A stretch of DNA of 64,000 bases from Epibacterium ulvae. Its GTDB lineage: Bacteria; Pseudomonadota; Alphaproteobacteria; Rhodobacterales; Rhodobacteraceae. Position numbers and translations under genes: made by a program. Positions 43,770 to 52,570 of the stretch are shown one piece after another. Under the pieces are notes generated by a model. That model ran no database searches and was not told the DNA's origin. It saw nothing but the letters and a program-made list of their open reading frames with translations. Where the stretch lies: positions 1 to 64,000 of the forward strand of contig NZ_FMWG01000011.1 of the NCBI RefSeq assembly GCF_900102795.1, given 5' to 3'. Positions within the stretch are counted from its first letter, which is position 1. Each line of letters opens with the position of its first letter.

Positions 43770-43779
43770 AGTACTTTTG

Positions 43780-43803
43780 AACCTGCGCATTAATTCGCAG
43801 GTT
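43780..43803 (+). terminator. Hairpin between gntR and dgoK 3' ends
   Basis: AACCTGCG (43780-43787) and CGCAGGTT (43796-43803) form a perfect 8-bp stem, overlapping the dgoK stop codon. No T-run, so termination strength is uncertain; it is placed to serve both convergent genes. Confidence 0.4.
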
Positions 43804-44695
43804 GTACCAAAGCCGTAAACCCTGCGCGCAGTCCCGCGAGTGTAAGCGTTTCGGCATTCAGGCGACGCACGCGCCCGCCAAGGTAGGTCAGCGCCTGATC
43901 ATAACATTGCGCAAGCTCTGACGCCCCAATTAGAAATGTGATCTCATCACTCCAATAAGATTGAGTCGCCATCAGCTCTGCTCCAATCAAAAGTCCAGAC
44001 AGATAAGCGCGAGACCAGCCCGGATTGTGATCTTCAAGCAATGCACCTGCCCGTACTTCGAACAATGAAGTACTGAATTGCGCAGGCTGTGTGCGCATTC
44101 GATCCAGTCCAGCTAGAAATCCTGCATCATCCCAATCTGACCCGGTGCAAACTGCCCCCAGAACGGAGTTTTGGCTCAAAAGTGCAAACTGCTCACCCGT
44201 TAATGCAGTGTCGAAATGCTTGATCCGCCCATTGGCGACACGCACCCATTTGCTATGTGTGCCGGGCAAACAGACGACGCAATCTGTGGAATTGGTCTGT
44301 TTTAAAAACCCCAATATTTGGGTCTCTTCACCACGCATTACATTTGCAGGCTGCGCCTGAGCAACACCGGGTAAAATCCATACGCGCCGACGTCCCGAGG
44401 TTAAAGAAACCGCACTTTCGTAGACCTCGTGCAACGGCTGGGTGTTGGTCACATAAGGTGCTTCGATCCATCCTCCCCTGGCCCCAGCCATGCCGCAAAT
44501 TATGACGGGAATGTTTGTGTTGATGGCCAAGCTCGACAGCAAACGTTCGAGCATCGCCGGGTATTCCACAGGCGATAGCGTTTGCATCCCAAAAGGACCG
44601 CTTTCCTGTGCCAAAACTTTACCACCTGAACCAATCACCCATAGCCGAAAGCTACTTGTTCCCCAATCAATCGCGACAAAGTCTGGCTGCGTCAT
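43790..44695 (-). CDS. dgoK: 2-dehydro-3-deoxygalactonokinase
   Basis: A 301-residue kinase of the DgoK family (VAIDWGTSSFRLWVI ATP site; CGMAGARGGWIEAPYV; CLPGTHSKWV). It phosphorylates 2-keto-3-deoxygalactonate at C6. The ATG at 44695 follows AGGAG. It starts 16 bp after the enolase-superfamily gene, in an operon with the aldehyde dehydrogenase and the galactonate-dehydratase-like gene. The partner aldolase DgoA, which would split the product, is not in the window. Confidence 0.9.
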   Translation of the reverse strand: MTQPDFVAIDWGTSSFRLWVIGSGGKVLAQESGPFGMQTLSPVEYPAMLERLLSSLAINTNIPVIICGMAGARGGWIEAPYVTNTQPLHEVYESAVSLTSGRRRVWILPGVAQAQPANVMRGEETQILGFLKQTNSTDCVVCLPGTHSKWVRVANGRIKHFDTALTGEQFALLSQNSVLGAVCTGSDWDDAGFLAGLDRMRTQPAQFSTSLFEVRAGALLEDHNPGWSRAYLSGLLIGAELMATQSYWSDEITFLIGASELAQCYDQALTYLGGRVRRLNAETLTLAGLRAGFTALVQPAN

Positions 44696-44710
44696 CACAC
44701 ACTCCTGCGT

Positions 44711-45874
44711 TTACTGGATCTCATAGGTCTTGATGAAGTCTGGATCAGGCGTCACGCCAAGGCCCGGACCTTCAGGAATTTTCACCCGACCCCCGTTGCG
44801 TTTAACCTGCCCCTGAATATCCAATGGGTCCGTCAGCAAATGGTCACGAAACCGATTTTCAGTTGTGTCAAATTCCAGCATCGGCTCCCACGGATACAAT
44901 CCCCCCGGCATCGGAGGCATCGCCGCCAAAAGCTGTAGATTGGTCGCAACTGCAATTGCGCTGCCCCAAACATGATTGATCACGGGGGTGAAATGCGCAT
45001 GACACAGCGCCAAAACGCGCAGATATTCGGTGATCCCACCCAAGGCACAGACCTCGGGCTGCGCAATATCAAGACCGCGATTTTCAAGGATCTGACGCCA
45101 GCCCCAGCGGGCAAATTCAGCCTCTCCGCCTGAAATATTAGTGCTGAGCCCTGCTCTGAGCTCGCGGTAGCCATCATGGTCTTCGGGCGCCACAGGCTCT
45201 TCAAACCAGTAAGCCCCCATTTCATCCAGTGCCCGCCCCACATAAAAGGCGTCCGATGTGGTGTAGCAATGGTTTGCATCTACCATAAATTTTGCGTCTC
45301 CCACCGACTCAGCAACAGCCGCGCACAGCTTTACATCATCACGTGGACCTAGCCCGGTCTTCATTTTGGTGGCACCAAACCCCATCCCAATGATTGAAGC
45401 CGCCTCATCTTTAAAACGGGCCACATGATCTGCGACGCTTTCCCGTTTCAGCATCATACCATAGCCATATACGGCAACATCTTTGCGATGGGCACCGCCG
45501 ATCAGCTTGTGAATGGGCAGATTTGCCGCCTTCCCCGCGATATCCCAAAGGGCAATATCAACGCCCGAAAGCGATTGAATGGGCATCCCTTTCTGGCCGT
45601 GGTCCCGCAGCAGATTATAAACCTTGTGCCAGATCACATCCCGATCCAGCGCATCCATGCCAACCACCATAGGGGCGATCACGCGTTCGACGATTGTTTT
45701 GTTGGCCAGAGCGACATTGCCAGGACCAAAACACTCTCCCCAGCCTGTGATGCCTTCGTCCGTTTCCACCCGAACCAGATGTGCCGTGCGTTTGTCGTAA
45801 TACTGCTGTGAATAGCCAAGCTCGGTTGGCATGTCACATTGCAAGACATGTGATGTGATCGAGATAATTTTCAT
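44711..45874 (-). CDS. Mandelate racemase/muconate lactonizing enzyme-family protein
   Basis: A 387-residue enolase-superfamily enzyme. Candidate catalytic residues: Lys170-Met-Lys172 (base), metal ligands Asp199, Glu225 or Glu226, Glu251, and His301 (NHVWGS). The sequence (VDANHCY, WFEEPVAPEDHDGYRELR, GGEAEF) resembles the D-galactarolactone cycloisomerase/galactonate dehydratase-like group. Overlaps the aldehyde dehydrogenase stop by ATGA. Acts on a sugar acid or lactone, specificity undetermined. Confidence 0.85.
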   Translation of the reverse strand: MKIISITSHVLQCDMPTELGYSQQYYDKRTAHLVRVETDEGITGWGECFGPGNVALANKTIVERVIAPMVVGMDALDRDVIWHKVYNLLRDHGQKGMPIQSLSGVDIALWDIAGKAANLPIHKLIGGAHRKDVAVYGYGMMLKRESVADHVARFKDEAASIIGMGFGATKMKTGLGPRDDVKLCAAVAESVGDAKFMVDANHCYTTSDAFYVGRALDEMGAYWFEEPVAPEDHDGYRELRAGLSTNISGGEAEFARWGWRQILENRGLDIAQPEVCALGGITEYLRVLALCHAHFTPVINHVWGSAIAVATNLQLLAAMPPMPGGLYPWEPMLEFDTTENRFRDHLLTDPLDIQGQVKRNGGRVKIPEGPGLGVTPDPDFIKTYEIQ

Positions 45875-47328
45875 GATACACCCAATGCACGGGTCACACG
45901 TTTCACGATCAAATAGTCATCTAATGCCAGTGTTGAGCAATCATGCCCAATCCCAGATTGCCCAATCCCCCCATGAGGCAGGTCGATATCGTATTTCACA
46001 CCGTTAATCTGGATCTCACCATAGCGCAGGATCTGGGCCCAATGCTCTGCCCGCGCAAGATCGCTGGTAAAGACATAGGCCGTCAGCCCCCCATCGTCAC
46101 AATCATTGGCCATTGCGGCCAGATCTGTATCCTTATCAAAGGGAATAATACTGATGATCGGACCAAAGTTTTCCTGTTGATAAAGACCCATTTGCGGCGT
46201 GATCCCCGTCAACACAGTTGGTGCAAGGAAAGACCCCGTTGGCAGATGTTCTGGGCGGTTGCCACCTGCAAGCAGCTCGGCCCCTTTTTCTGTCGCATCT
46301 GCGATCAGGCCCAGCATCCGCCCCCGCGCCCCTTCATCGACAACAGGACCGGTATGGATGGCGGCATTTTTGTCCCAGCCGATTGCAGTGTCATTTGCAA
46401 AAGCGACAGCACGCGCTTTGAAATCCTCATAGATATCGCGATGCACAAAGACCCGATTGGGCGAGACACAGATCTGTCCTGCATGGGCAAATTTCACGCC
46501 ACATAGGGTGCTGATCGCCAGATCCAGATCCGCGTCTGGAAAAACCAGCGCTGGCGCATTGCCGCCAAGCTCCATCGAATAGGATTTGATCGTCGTCGCA
46601 CCGGTCTTCATGATATGGCGACCCGTCGCAGTAGAGCCGATCAACGTCACCAGAGCAGGAATATCAGAGGCCGTCATATGATCTGCGACATCCGTCGTGG
46701 CTGAGGTCAAAATCTGTACGACACCTGCAGGCAAGCCGATCTGATGGCACAACTCCCCCACCGCATAAGCAGAAATCGGCGTCTTTTCAGAAGGGCGAAT
46801 GATAATAGGGCACCCCGCCGCCATGGCAGGACCGATTTTAAACGCCAGGTTCAAAAGTGGGAAGTTCCACGCCAGATAGGCCAGCGCGACGCCGACAGGT
46901 TCGTGCACCAGCCGGTGATCATGTGTGCCAGCGCGGTCCGGCAACGCGGTATCCGAAACCCGTGCAATTTCCTCTGCGTAAAAGGCCAAAGAATCCTTCA
47001 GGCTGTTAAAGTCTTCTTCGGTCGCCCCCCAGGGCTTGCCCAGTTCATAATGGATACAGTCGCGTAAATGCTCTTCATTTGCGATCACCGCATCGCGCAA
47101 TTTGTGCATCCAGCCCTGACGTTCGGCAATTGACGTCTTAGACCAGGCAGGGAATGCATCCTTGGCCGCCTGCAAGGCGCGATCTGCATCCCCAATCCCT
47201 GCGGCTGGTACTGTGGCCACAGGTAAATCGGTGGCCGGGTTGATCACCTCAACCTCGGTCTCGCCTTCTGTCAGCTCTCCAGCGATATACATCTTTTTGG
47301 TGAAGCGGGTCACATCAAGATCTTTCAT
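45871..47328 (-). CDS. NAD(P)-dependent aldehyde dehydrogenase
   Basis: A 485-residue ALDH with Asn155 (AWNFP), Glu253 (MELGGNAP) and nucleophile Cys287 (AGQICVSPNR). The ATG at 47328 follows AGGAAA; a TTG at 47361 would lengthen it. Within this cassette it may oxidise lactaldehyde, a 2,5-dioxovalerate-type semialdehyde or an aldose. Start is 26 bp past the upstream dehydratase stop. Confidence 0.9.
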   Translation of the reverse strand: MKDLDVTRFTKKMYIAGELTEGETEVEVINPATDLPVATVPAAGIGDADRALQAAKDAFPAWSKTSIAERQGWMHKLRDAVIANEEHLRDCIHYELGKPWGATEEDFNSLKDSLAFYAEEIARVSDTALPDRAGTHDHRLVHEPVGVALAYLAWNFPLLNLAFKIGPAMAAGCPIIIRPSEKTPISAYAVGELCHQIGLPAGVVQILTSATTDVADHMTASDIPALVTLIGSTATGRHIMKTGATTIKSYSMELGGNAPALVFPDADLDLAISTLCGVKFAHAGQICVSPNRVFVHRDIYEDFKARAVAFANDTAIGWDKNAAIHTGPVVDEGARGRMLGLIADATEKGAELLAGGNRPEHLPTGSFLAPTVLTGITPQMGLYQQENFGPIISIIPFDKDTDLAAMANDCDDGGLTAYVFTSDLARAEHWAQILRYGEIQINGVKYDIDLPHGGIGQSGIGHDCSTLALDDYLIVKRVTRALGVS

Positions 47329-47354
47329 CAGCACATTTCCTGTCTTCGCCGTCG

Positions 47355-48575
47355 TTACCAATTGGTCACCGACCCATCAGGCCGGGTGAGGTGTGGGCAT
47401 TCCACATGCACCGCTTCTGAGGCGCGCACAGCGTCTTCATTGATTTCGATGCCCAGCCCCGGCGCATCAGGCACAACATATGCGGGTCCCTGCATCTCTA
47501 TTTGTTTTGGGAAGATACTATCATCATGGAAGCCCAGGCTTTCCGTGGGGGCCTGACGTGTCTCTAACCATGACAAATTGGGCACTGCAGCGCTCATATG
47601 GACACTTGCTGCGGTGCACACAGGCCCCAAAGGATTGTGCGGCATCAGGTCCACGTAATGTTGTTCGCACCAGCCCGCGATCTTCATCGCTTCGGTAAAC
47701 CCGCCAATATTGCTGATATCAAACCGCATATATTGGGTCAGCCCTTGCTCTAGGAATGGTGCTGCCTGCCATTTTGAGGCAAATTCCTCACCCACCGCGA
47801 AGGGGATAGAGGTCATCTCACGCAGCATTTTATACGCATTGGGATTTTCTGATCGGATCGGCTCTTCCAGAAAATCCAAGGTGCCCGCAGGCATCATATT
47901 GGCAAAACTGGCAATCTCAGCAGGGGTGTAGCGGTGATGCAAATCAATCCCCAGACATAAGTCTCCACCAAATTCGCTTCGAATTGCCTTTAAGGTATCT
48001 GCTGTAAACCGCAAGGAAGCACGTGGATCAAAAACCTTGTCGTCAAAACCGCTGGGATAGATCCGCACACAATCCCACCCGGCATCCACCAAAATACGGG
48101 TATCGGCCAAGGATTGCTCAATCGTTTCAGCCATGAAACTTGCAAAAGTGGGCACACTGTCGCGCTGTTTGCCACCAAACAATTGATACACCGGCACCTG
48201 CAGGCGTTTTCCCAAGAGATCGTAAAGCGCAATATCAATCGCAGACATTGCTGCTGTTAGTACACGCCCGCCTTCAAAATACTGGCTGCGATAGGCCTCT
48301 TGCCAAATGCGCCCAATCTGACGGGAATCCTGCCCCACAAGGAACTGTGCAAAGTAATTGACCACAGCAATCACGGCATCTTCGCGAGAGGAAAGACCAC
48401 TTTCGCCCCAGCCCACCAGACCGTCCTGCGTCTCTACACGCACCAGCAACTGATTACGAAGACCAACCCGCGTCGGCAAAGCCTCTATTCTTACGATCTG
48501 TTCAGGTCGAGTCACCTGAACCCGTGTCGGCACCTCTAGGCTTTGCACCTTAATTTCTGACATCAGGCTGGACAC
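47355..48575 (-). CDS. D-galactonate dehydratase-type enolase-superfamily enzyme
   Basis: A 406-residue protein related to DgoD and mannonate/galactonate dehydratases. GIDLHHR, FLEEPI, VGEEFASKWQ and MPHNPLGPVCTAASVHM give metal ligands and the His/Asp dyad. The GTG at 48575 is preferred because GGAGGTCTAAAT precedes it; the ATG at 48563 has no ribosome-binding site. It opens the operon ending with dgoK and would produce the 2-keto-3-deoxy acid that DgoK phosphorylates. Confidence 0.88.
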   Translation of the reverse strand: MSSLMSEIKVQSLEVPTRVQVTRPEQIVRIEALPTRVGLRNQLLVRVETQDGLVGWGESGLSSREDAVIAVVNYFAQFLVGQDSRQIGRIWQEAYRSQYFEGGRVLTAAMSAIDIALYDLLGKRLQVPVYQLFGGKQRDSVPTFASFMAETIEQSLADTRILVDAGWDCVRIYPSGFDDKVFDPRASLRFTADTLKAIRSEFGGDLCLGIDLHHRYTPAEIASFANMMPAGTLDFLEEPIRSENPNAYKMLREMTSIPFAVGEEFASKWQAAPFLEQGLTQYMRFDISNIGGFTEAMKIAGWCEQHYVDLMPHNPLGPVCTAASVHMSAAVPNLSWLETRQAPTESLGFHDDSIFPKQIEMQGPAYVVPDAPGLGIEINEDAVRASEAVHVECPHLTRPDGSVTNW

Positions 48576-48628
48576 ATTTAGACCTCCGGCTTCGAATCTT
48601 GCGTCTATTTGATATCAGGAAATTCAAA

Positions 48629-48640
48629 TATCGTACATTA
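48629..48640. promoter_or_regulatory. Candidate GntR operator site D
   Basis: TATCGTACATTA (minus strand TAATGTACGATA), core 48633-48636, in the divergent gap between the dehydratase operon and the second sulfatase. Nearly identical to site B. Confidence 0.55.
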
Positions 48641-48719
48641 TATTTTTGTAATAACGTTTGATTTTGAACTTGGAAGGCCATAATCCCAAGATAACCCACC
48701 CAATCCGAGGACAGAATCC

Positions 48720-50132
48720 ATGGCCCAAGCGCGTAATATGATCTTGTTTGTGACTGACCAGTGGCGTTGGGACACATTGAACAAACCCGGACACCCTGCC
48801 CAGCTTCCGCATTTACGAGCTTTTGCAGAAGAGGCCACCAATTTCACAAATGCGTTTACGACAGTCCCCCTGTGCACCCCCGCACGCGGTAGTCTTTTTA
48901 CAGGTAAGCTGCCACATCAGCATGGAACCATGGACAATGTTCAGGGCCGGTCCTTCTACCCACATGGAAAACTTCACCCCAGTCAGACCACCTATTTGGA
49001 ACGGCTTGCCCAAGAAGGCTATGATGTGTCCTTCATCGGAAAGTGGCATTTGGGGGATGGCACATTGCTTGATCGCGGTATCGAAGACACTTCGCTCAGC
49101 GATGGCGGCAATACAGAGTTGATGAACACAGCAAGCGTTCAATTTGAGGGGCCGGAGAAATCACCTTATTATGCAACTGTTGCGGATGGTGTCCCATTGG
49201 ATGAACAACGGGTCAATCTTGCAATTGAAAAACTAGCGGTTCTGGGAAAGGGCACACGCCCGTTTTGTCTGGTCGTCTGTCTGCATGGTCCGCATTTCCC
49301 CCATCACGTGCCAAAACGCTTTGTTGACCTCTACAAAGACCTCCCCGAGGACTACATGCCGGAAAACTGGTGTGAACAATTCAGCGAAAGCGGCAAGCCC
49401 GAAGCCCAAAACGCGTTCTATTGGCCCTGCCAAGACACCTCCCACATGTCTCAACAAGACTGGCGGCGCACCGCCCAACATTATTGGGGGTTTTGCTCAT
49501 ATATTGACGATATGTTCGGAAAATTACGCCAAGCTGTTTCAGAGCAGGGGCGCGACAAAGATACCATTCTGGCCTTCACCGCAGACCATGGCGAGATGCT
49601 AGGGGCACATGGTTGGTTTGACAAAGGCCCATTCTTTTATGAAGAGATCATGCGCATCCCCATGTTGATCCGTGATCCTGAACAACCTGCTGGCACACGC
49701 AACAATTTTGTGAGCTTTCACCACCTGTTCCCGACCATTCTTTCAGGCACGCCCGTGGCTCAGACCCTCGGCGCAGAAGAACAGGCTAACAGTTTCTGGA
49801 CCAGTGACGAAAAACACGTCTTTTATGTCTATGACGCCTACCAAGGACGCCAATTCCGGTTCAGAGGTATCCGTGATGAGCGCTACAAATACGCATGGAG
49901 CCCACATGACATCGAGGAATTTTACGACCTCGAAGCGGACCCCGGCGAATGTCTTAATCTCGCTGGTACTGCAGACGTTGCGCAAGAACAAAAGCGCCTG
50001 AAAGCTGCACTCTTTCAATGGATGAAAACGCACAACGATTGGCTGGCGGGCCCAGGGCATCATCTCCCGGTTGGCAGTTACATTGATGGGCGCGACAAAA
50101 GCGAACAACATCTGCATCAGGGCTTCACTTAA
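48720..50132 (+). CDS. Formylglycine-type sulfatase
   Basis: A 470-residue sulfatase with the standard motif Cys52-TPAR (CTPARGSLFTG), metal-site start LFVTDQWRWDT and FTADHGEMLGAHGWFDKGPFFYEEIMRIPML. No signal peptide, so it is probably cytoplasmic. It differs from the first sulfatase (CQAAR) and shares only family features. Divergent from the galactonate-dehydratase operon across a candidate GntR site. Together they suggest intracellular desulfation before sugar-acid breakdown. Confidence 0.9.
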   Translation: MAQARNMILFVTDQWRWDTLNKPGHPAQLPHLRAFAEEATNFTNAFTTVPLCTPARGSLFTGKLPHQHGTMDNVQGRSFYPHGKLHPSQTTYLERLAQEGYDVSFIGKWHLGDGTLLDRGIEDTSLSDGGNTELMNTASVQFEGPEKSPYYATVADGVPLDEQRVNLAIEKLAVLGKGTRPFCLVVCLHGPHFPHHVPKRFVDLYKDLPEDYMPENWCEQFSESGKPEAQNAFYWPCQDTSHMSQQDWRRTAQHYWGFCSYIDDMFGKLRQAVSEQGRDKDTILAFTADHGEMLGAHGWFDKGPFFYEEIMRIPMLIRDPEQPAGTRNNFVSFHHLFPTILSGTPVAQTLGAEEQANSFWTSDEKHVFYVYDAYQGRQFRFRGIRDERYKYAWSPHDIEEFYDLEADPGECLNLAGTADVAQEQKRLKAALFQWMKTHNDWLAGPGHHLPVGSYIDGRDKSEQHLHQGFT

Positions 50133-50332
50133 GAACCGCAGAAAAACATGCAGTTTGTTCAAACACCAATTGGTATCGGACAAAAAACTAGGACAAATAA
50201 TATCAGGAGTCCGATGTTATTCGTCCTTATTCCGCTTCGTTTTAATTCTTCATTAGTTCGGTTCTGCCATCATGGGCAAGGCGTTGTTTTGCCGTAACTT
50301 AGTATAATGATTTACACGGAGTCATCAGTGGG

Positions 50333-52204
50333 ATGAGACATCTCAAAATCGGCGCGCGTCTTGCGATTAGCTTTACACTCTTACTCGCAATGATGATTGG
50401 CCTTACCACCGAATCCATTCTGGTTGTCAGCAGTGCGCAGGAAAACCTGACCCAGATCAATCAAGTAAACGGTCTCAAACAACGCTATGCGATCAATTAT
50501 CGCGGCAGCGTACATGACCGCGCTATCGCGATACGTGATCTTGTTCTTCTTGATGACGTACGTGATCGGGAGCTTGTCGTCGAGTTGATACAGAAACTCA
50601 ATGCAGCTTACGCAGAAAATGAAGTTCTGCTCCTTGAAATGTTAAACGATCCTACGACGTCATCAGCTGAAGAGCTTGAAATACATGGGCGGATCGAAGG
50701 GTTGCAGGCTCAAGCCGTTCCAATGACACAAGACATCATCAACCTGATGAACGAAGGCCAGCAGGATCGCGCAAAAATGATTCTCACTTTTGGCGCAAGC
50801 GAACAATTTGCGAATTGGCTGACAACAATTAACGAATTCATTGACCTGCAAGCCACCCGCAATCAAGCTGTGGAACAGCAGCTGACAGAAAATATTTCCA
50901 GCTATTCACGTTTGGCGCTCATCTTACTTGTTGCGTCTCTGACTATCGCGATTTTTGCGGCCTTCATGGTCACCCGGTCGATCACTGCCCCCCTCTTGTC
51001 CCTCAGCAACACGATCCGCGGCCTCGCCAGTGGGGACAGTAAAATTGACGAAAAGCTAAGTAACCGAAAAGATCAAATTGGTATGCTCGCACAAGCCACA
51101 ACAGAGCTTTGCGATGCCATTGAAGCGCGAAACAACACCGCACGAGCAGAGCAGGAAAAGAGCGCGCAAGAGGTGAAATCTGTTGTTTCAACGTTAAGTG
51201 GTGCGTTGGAACAGCTTTCAAGCGGCGACCTAAATGCCAAAATTGATCGTGAATTCCCACCTGAATATGAAAAATTACGACGTGATTTCAATGACCTGTC
51301 TGGTAGCCTTCTAAGCATAATCACGACCATTGGTGATGCAACATTCTCGATCCACAATGGATCCTCTGAAATTGCGCAATCCTCTAACGACCTAAGCAAT
51401 CGCACTGAGAGCCAAGCGGCAACTCTGGAAGAGACCGCTGCAGCTTTAGATGAGCTCACTACAAGCGTGTCATCTGCCGCAGAAAATGCGACAAATGTTG
51501 CAAAAATCGTGGCCGAAGCGCAGGATGAGGCAACCAGCAGCGGCCAAGTTGTTCAAAATGCGGTCGCCGCAATGACTGAGATCGAGCAAAGTTCAACCAG
51601 CATCACGCAAATTATTTCAGTCATTGATGATATTGCCTTCCAAACAAACCTACTCGCGCTCAATGCAGGTGTCGAAGCTGCGCGTGCGGGCGAGGCGGGG
51701 CGTGGCTTTGCGGTTGTTGCATCTGAGGTTCGCGCCCTTGCACAACGTTCCTCCGACGCGGCGATGGAAATTAAAACGCTGATCAGCACCAGTGGTGAAC
51801 AGGTGGAGCAAGGCGTTCAGCTTGTGGGTAAAGCGGGTGAAGCTCTGCAATCCATTGTAGATCGTGTTGGCCATATTTCGACACTCATCAATGATATTGC
51901 TACCGGTGCAGAGCAACAGTCTACTGGCCTTGGTGAAATCAATATCGGCATGACACAGCTGGACCAAGTCACGCAACAAAACGCAGCAATGGTTGAGCAA
52001 TCCACCGCAGCAAGTCACCTGTTGGAACAAGACGCAGTAAAACTTGCAGACACAATCAAACGATTTGATACCGGCGGACAAACGGCAGCTCCAACCCTTC
52101 CAGCACCCCAGGCGCAACAGGAAGAAGAACCAGATCCTTTTGAACAGAGCAACACGCCACCAATGGCGCAGGCCGCAAATGGCGACATCTGGCAGGAATT
52201 CTAA
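50333..52204 (+). CDS. Methyl-accepting chemotaxis protein
   Basis: A 623-residue chemoreceptor. Two membrane segments (about 12-33 and 189-212) flank a helical periplasmic 4HB-type sensor domain. A HAMP region follows (about 212-265), then the cytoplasmic signalling domain with tip [24 protein letters not shown]. The last residues IWQEF form the xWxxF pentapeptide that tethers CheR/CheB. No other che gene is nearby. The ligand is unknown; the neighbouring sugar and FAD-oxidase genes give no firm hint. Confidence 0.92.
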   Translation: MRHLKIGARLAISFTLLLAMMIGLTTESILVVSSAQENLTQINQVNGLKQRYAINYRGSVHDRAIAIRDLVLLDDVRDRELVVELIQKLNAAYAENEVLLLEMLNDPTTSSAEELEIHGRIEGLQAQAVPMTQDIINLMNEGQQDRAKMILTFGASEQFANWLTTINEFIDLQATRNQAVEQQLTENISSYSRLALILLVASLTIAIFAAFMVTRSITAPLLSLSNTIRGLASGDSKIDEKLSNRKDQIGMLAQATTELCDAIEARNNTARAEQEKSAQEVKSVVSTLSGALEQLSSGDLNAKIDREFPPEYEKLRRDFNDLSGSLLSIITTIGDATFSIHNGSSEIAQSSNDLSNRTESQAATLEETAAALDELTTSVSSAAENATNVAKIVAEAQDEATSSGQVVQNAVAAMTEIEQSSTSITQIISVIDDIAFQTNLLALNAGVEAARAGEAGRGFAVVASEVRALAQRSSDAAMEIKTLISTSGEQVEQGVQLVGKAGEALQSIVDRVGHISTLINDIATGAEQQSTGLGEINIGMTQLDQVTQQNAAMVEQSTAASHLLEQDAVKLADTIKRFDTGGQTAAPTLPAPQAQQEEEPDPFEQSNTPPMAQAANGDIWQEF

Positions 52205-52570
52205 AAAGACATCTCCTTAAATGAGATGCTAGATCGGCCCGTGCAAACGGGCCGTTTTGCTATGTGCGATGTAAATGACCTACCTGTCGGGTACGAGCCA
52301 ACAGTGTGCCTGCATCCACAGCTAAAAAGAAAAGTTGCGCAACTTTCTGCGGATTTGCACCCAAATCGTCAATCCGTCAGCCGACAAAGTTTTGCCTGAA
52401 GCGTTTTTACGTCCATTGATGAAGATCTGTAACAGACTTGCACTGTACGACCATCACAGCAAACTTAGGGGTTTTCCGAGAAAAGGAGAAAGGTTTTGGT
52501 TTGAGTCAAAATTTGAATTGCAATTTTACCTATCAGTAGATAGATGAAAATATGCAAATAGGAGCTGCTC
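52205..52570. other. 366-bp intergenic region after the chemoreceptor
   Basis: It contains the chemoreceptor terminator (52235-52258) and a perfect 16-bp palindrome AAAGTTGCGCAACTTT (52331-52346), 225 bp upstream of the FAD oxidase. The rest is AT-rich near 52540, just before the AGGAG of the next gene. No gene is visible. Confidence 0.6.
52235..52258 (+). terminator. Rho-independent terminator after the chemoreceptor gene
   Basis: CGGCCCGT (52235-52242) and ACGGGCCG (52247-52254) form a perfect 8-bp stem with GCAA loop, followed by TTTT. Confidence 0.85.

Noticed and set aside
50299-50310. TATAAT-like box before the chemoreceptor gene
   Set aside because: TATAAT at 50303-50308 lacks a -35 match at a suitable distance, so a promoter call is not supported.
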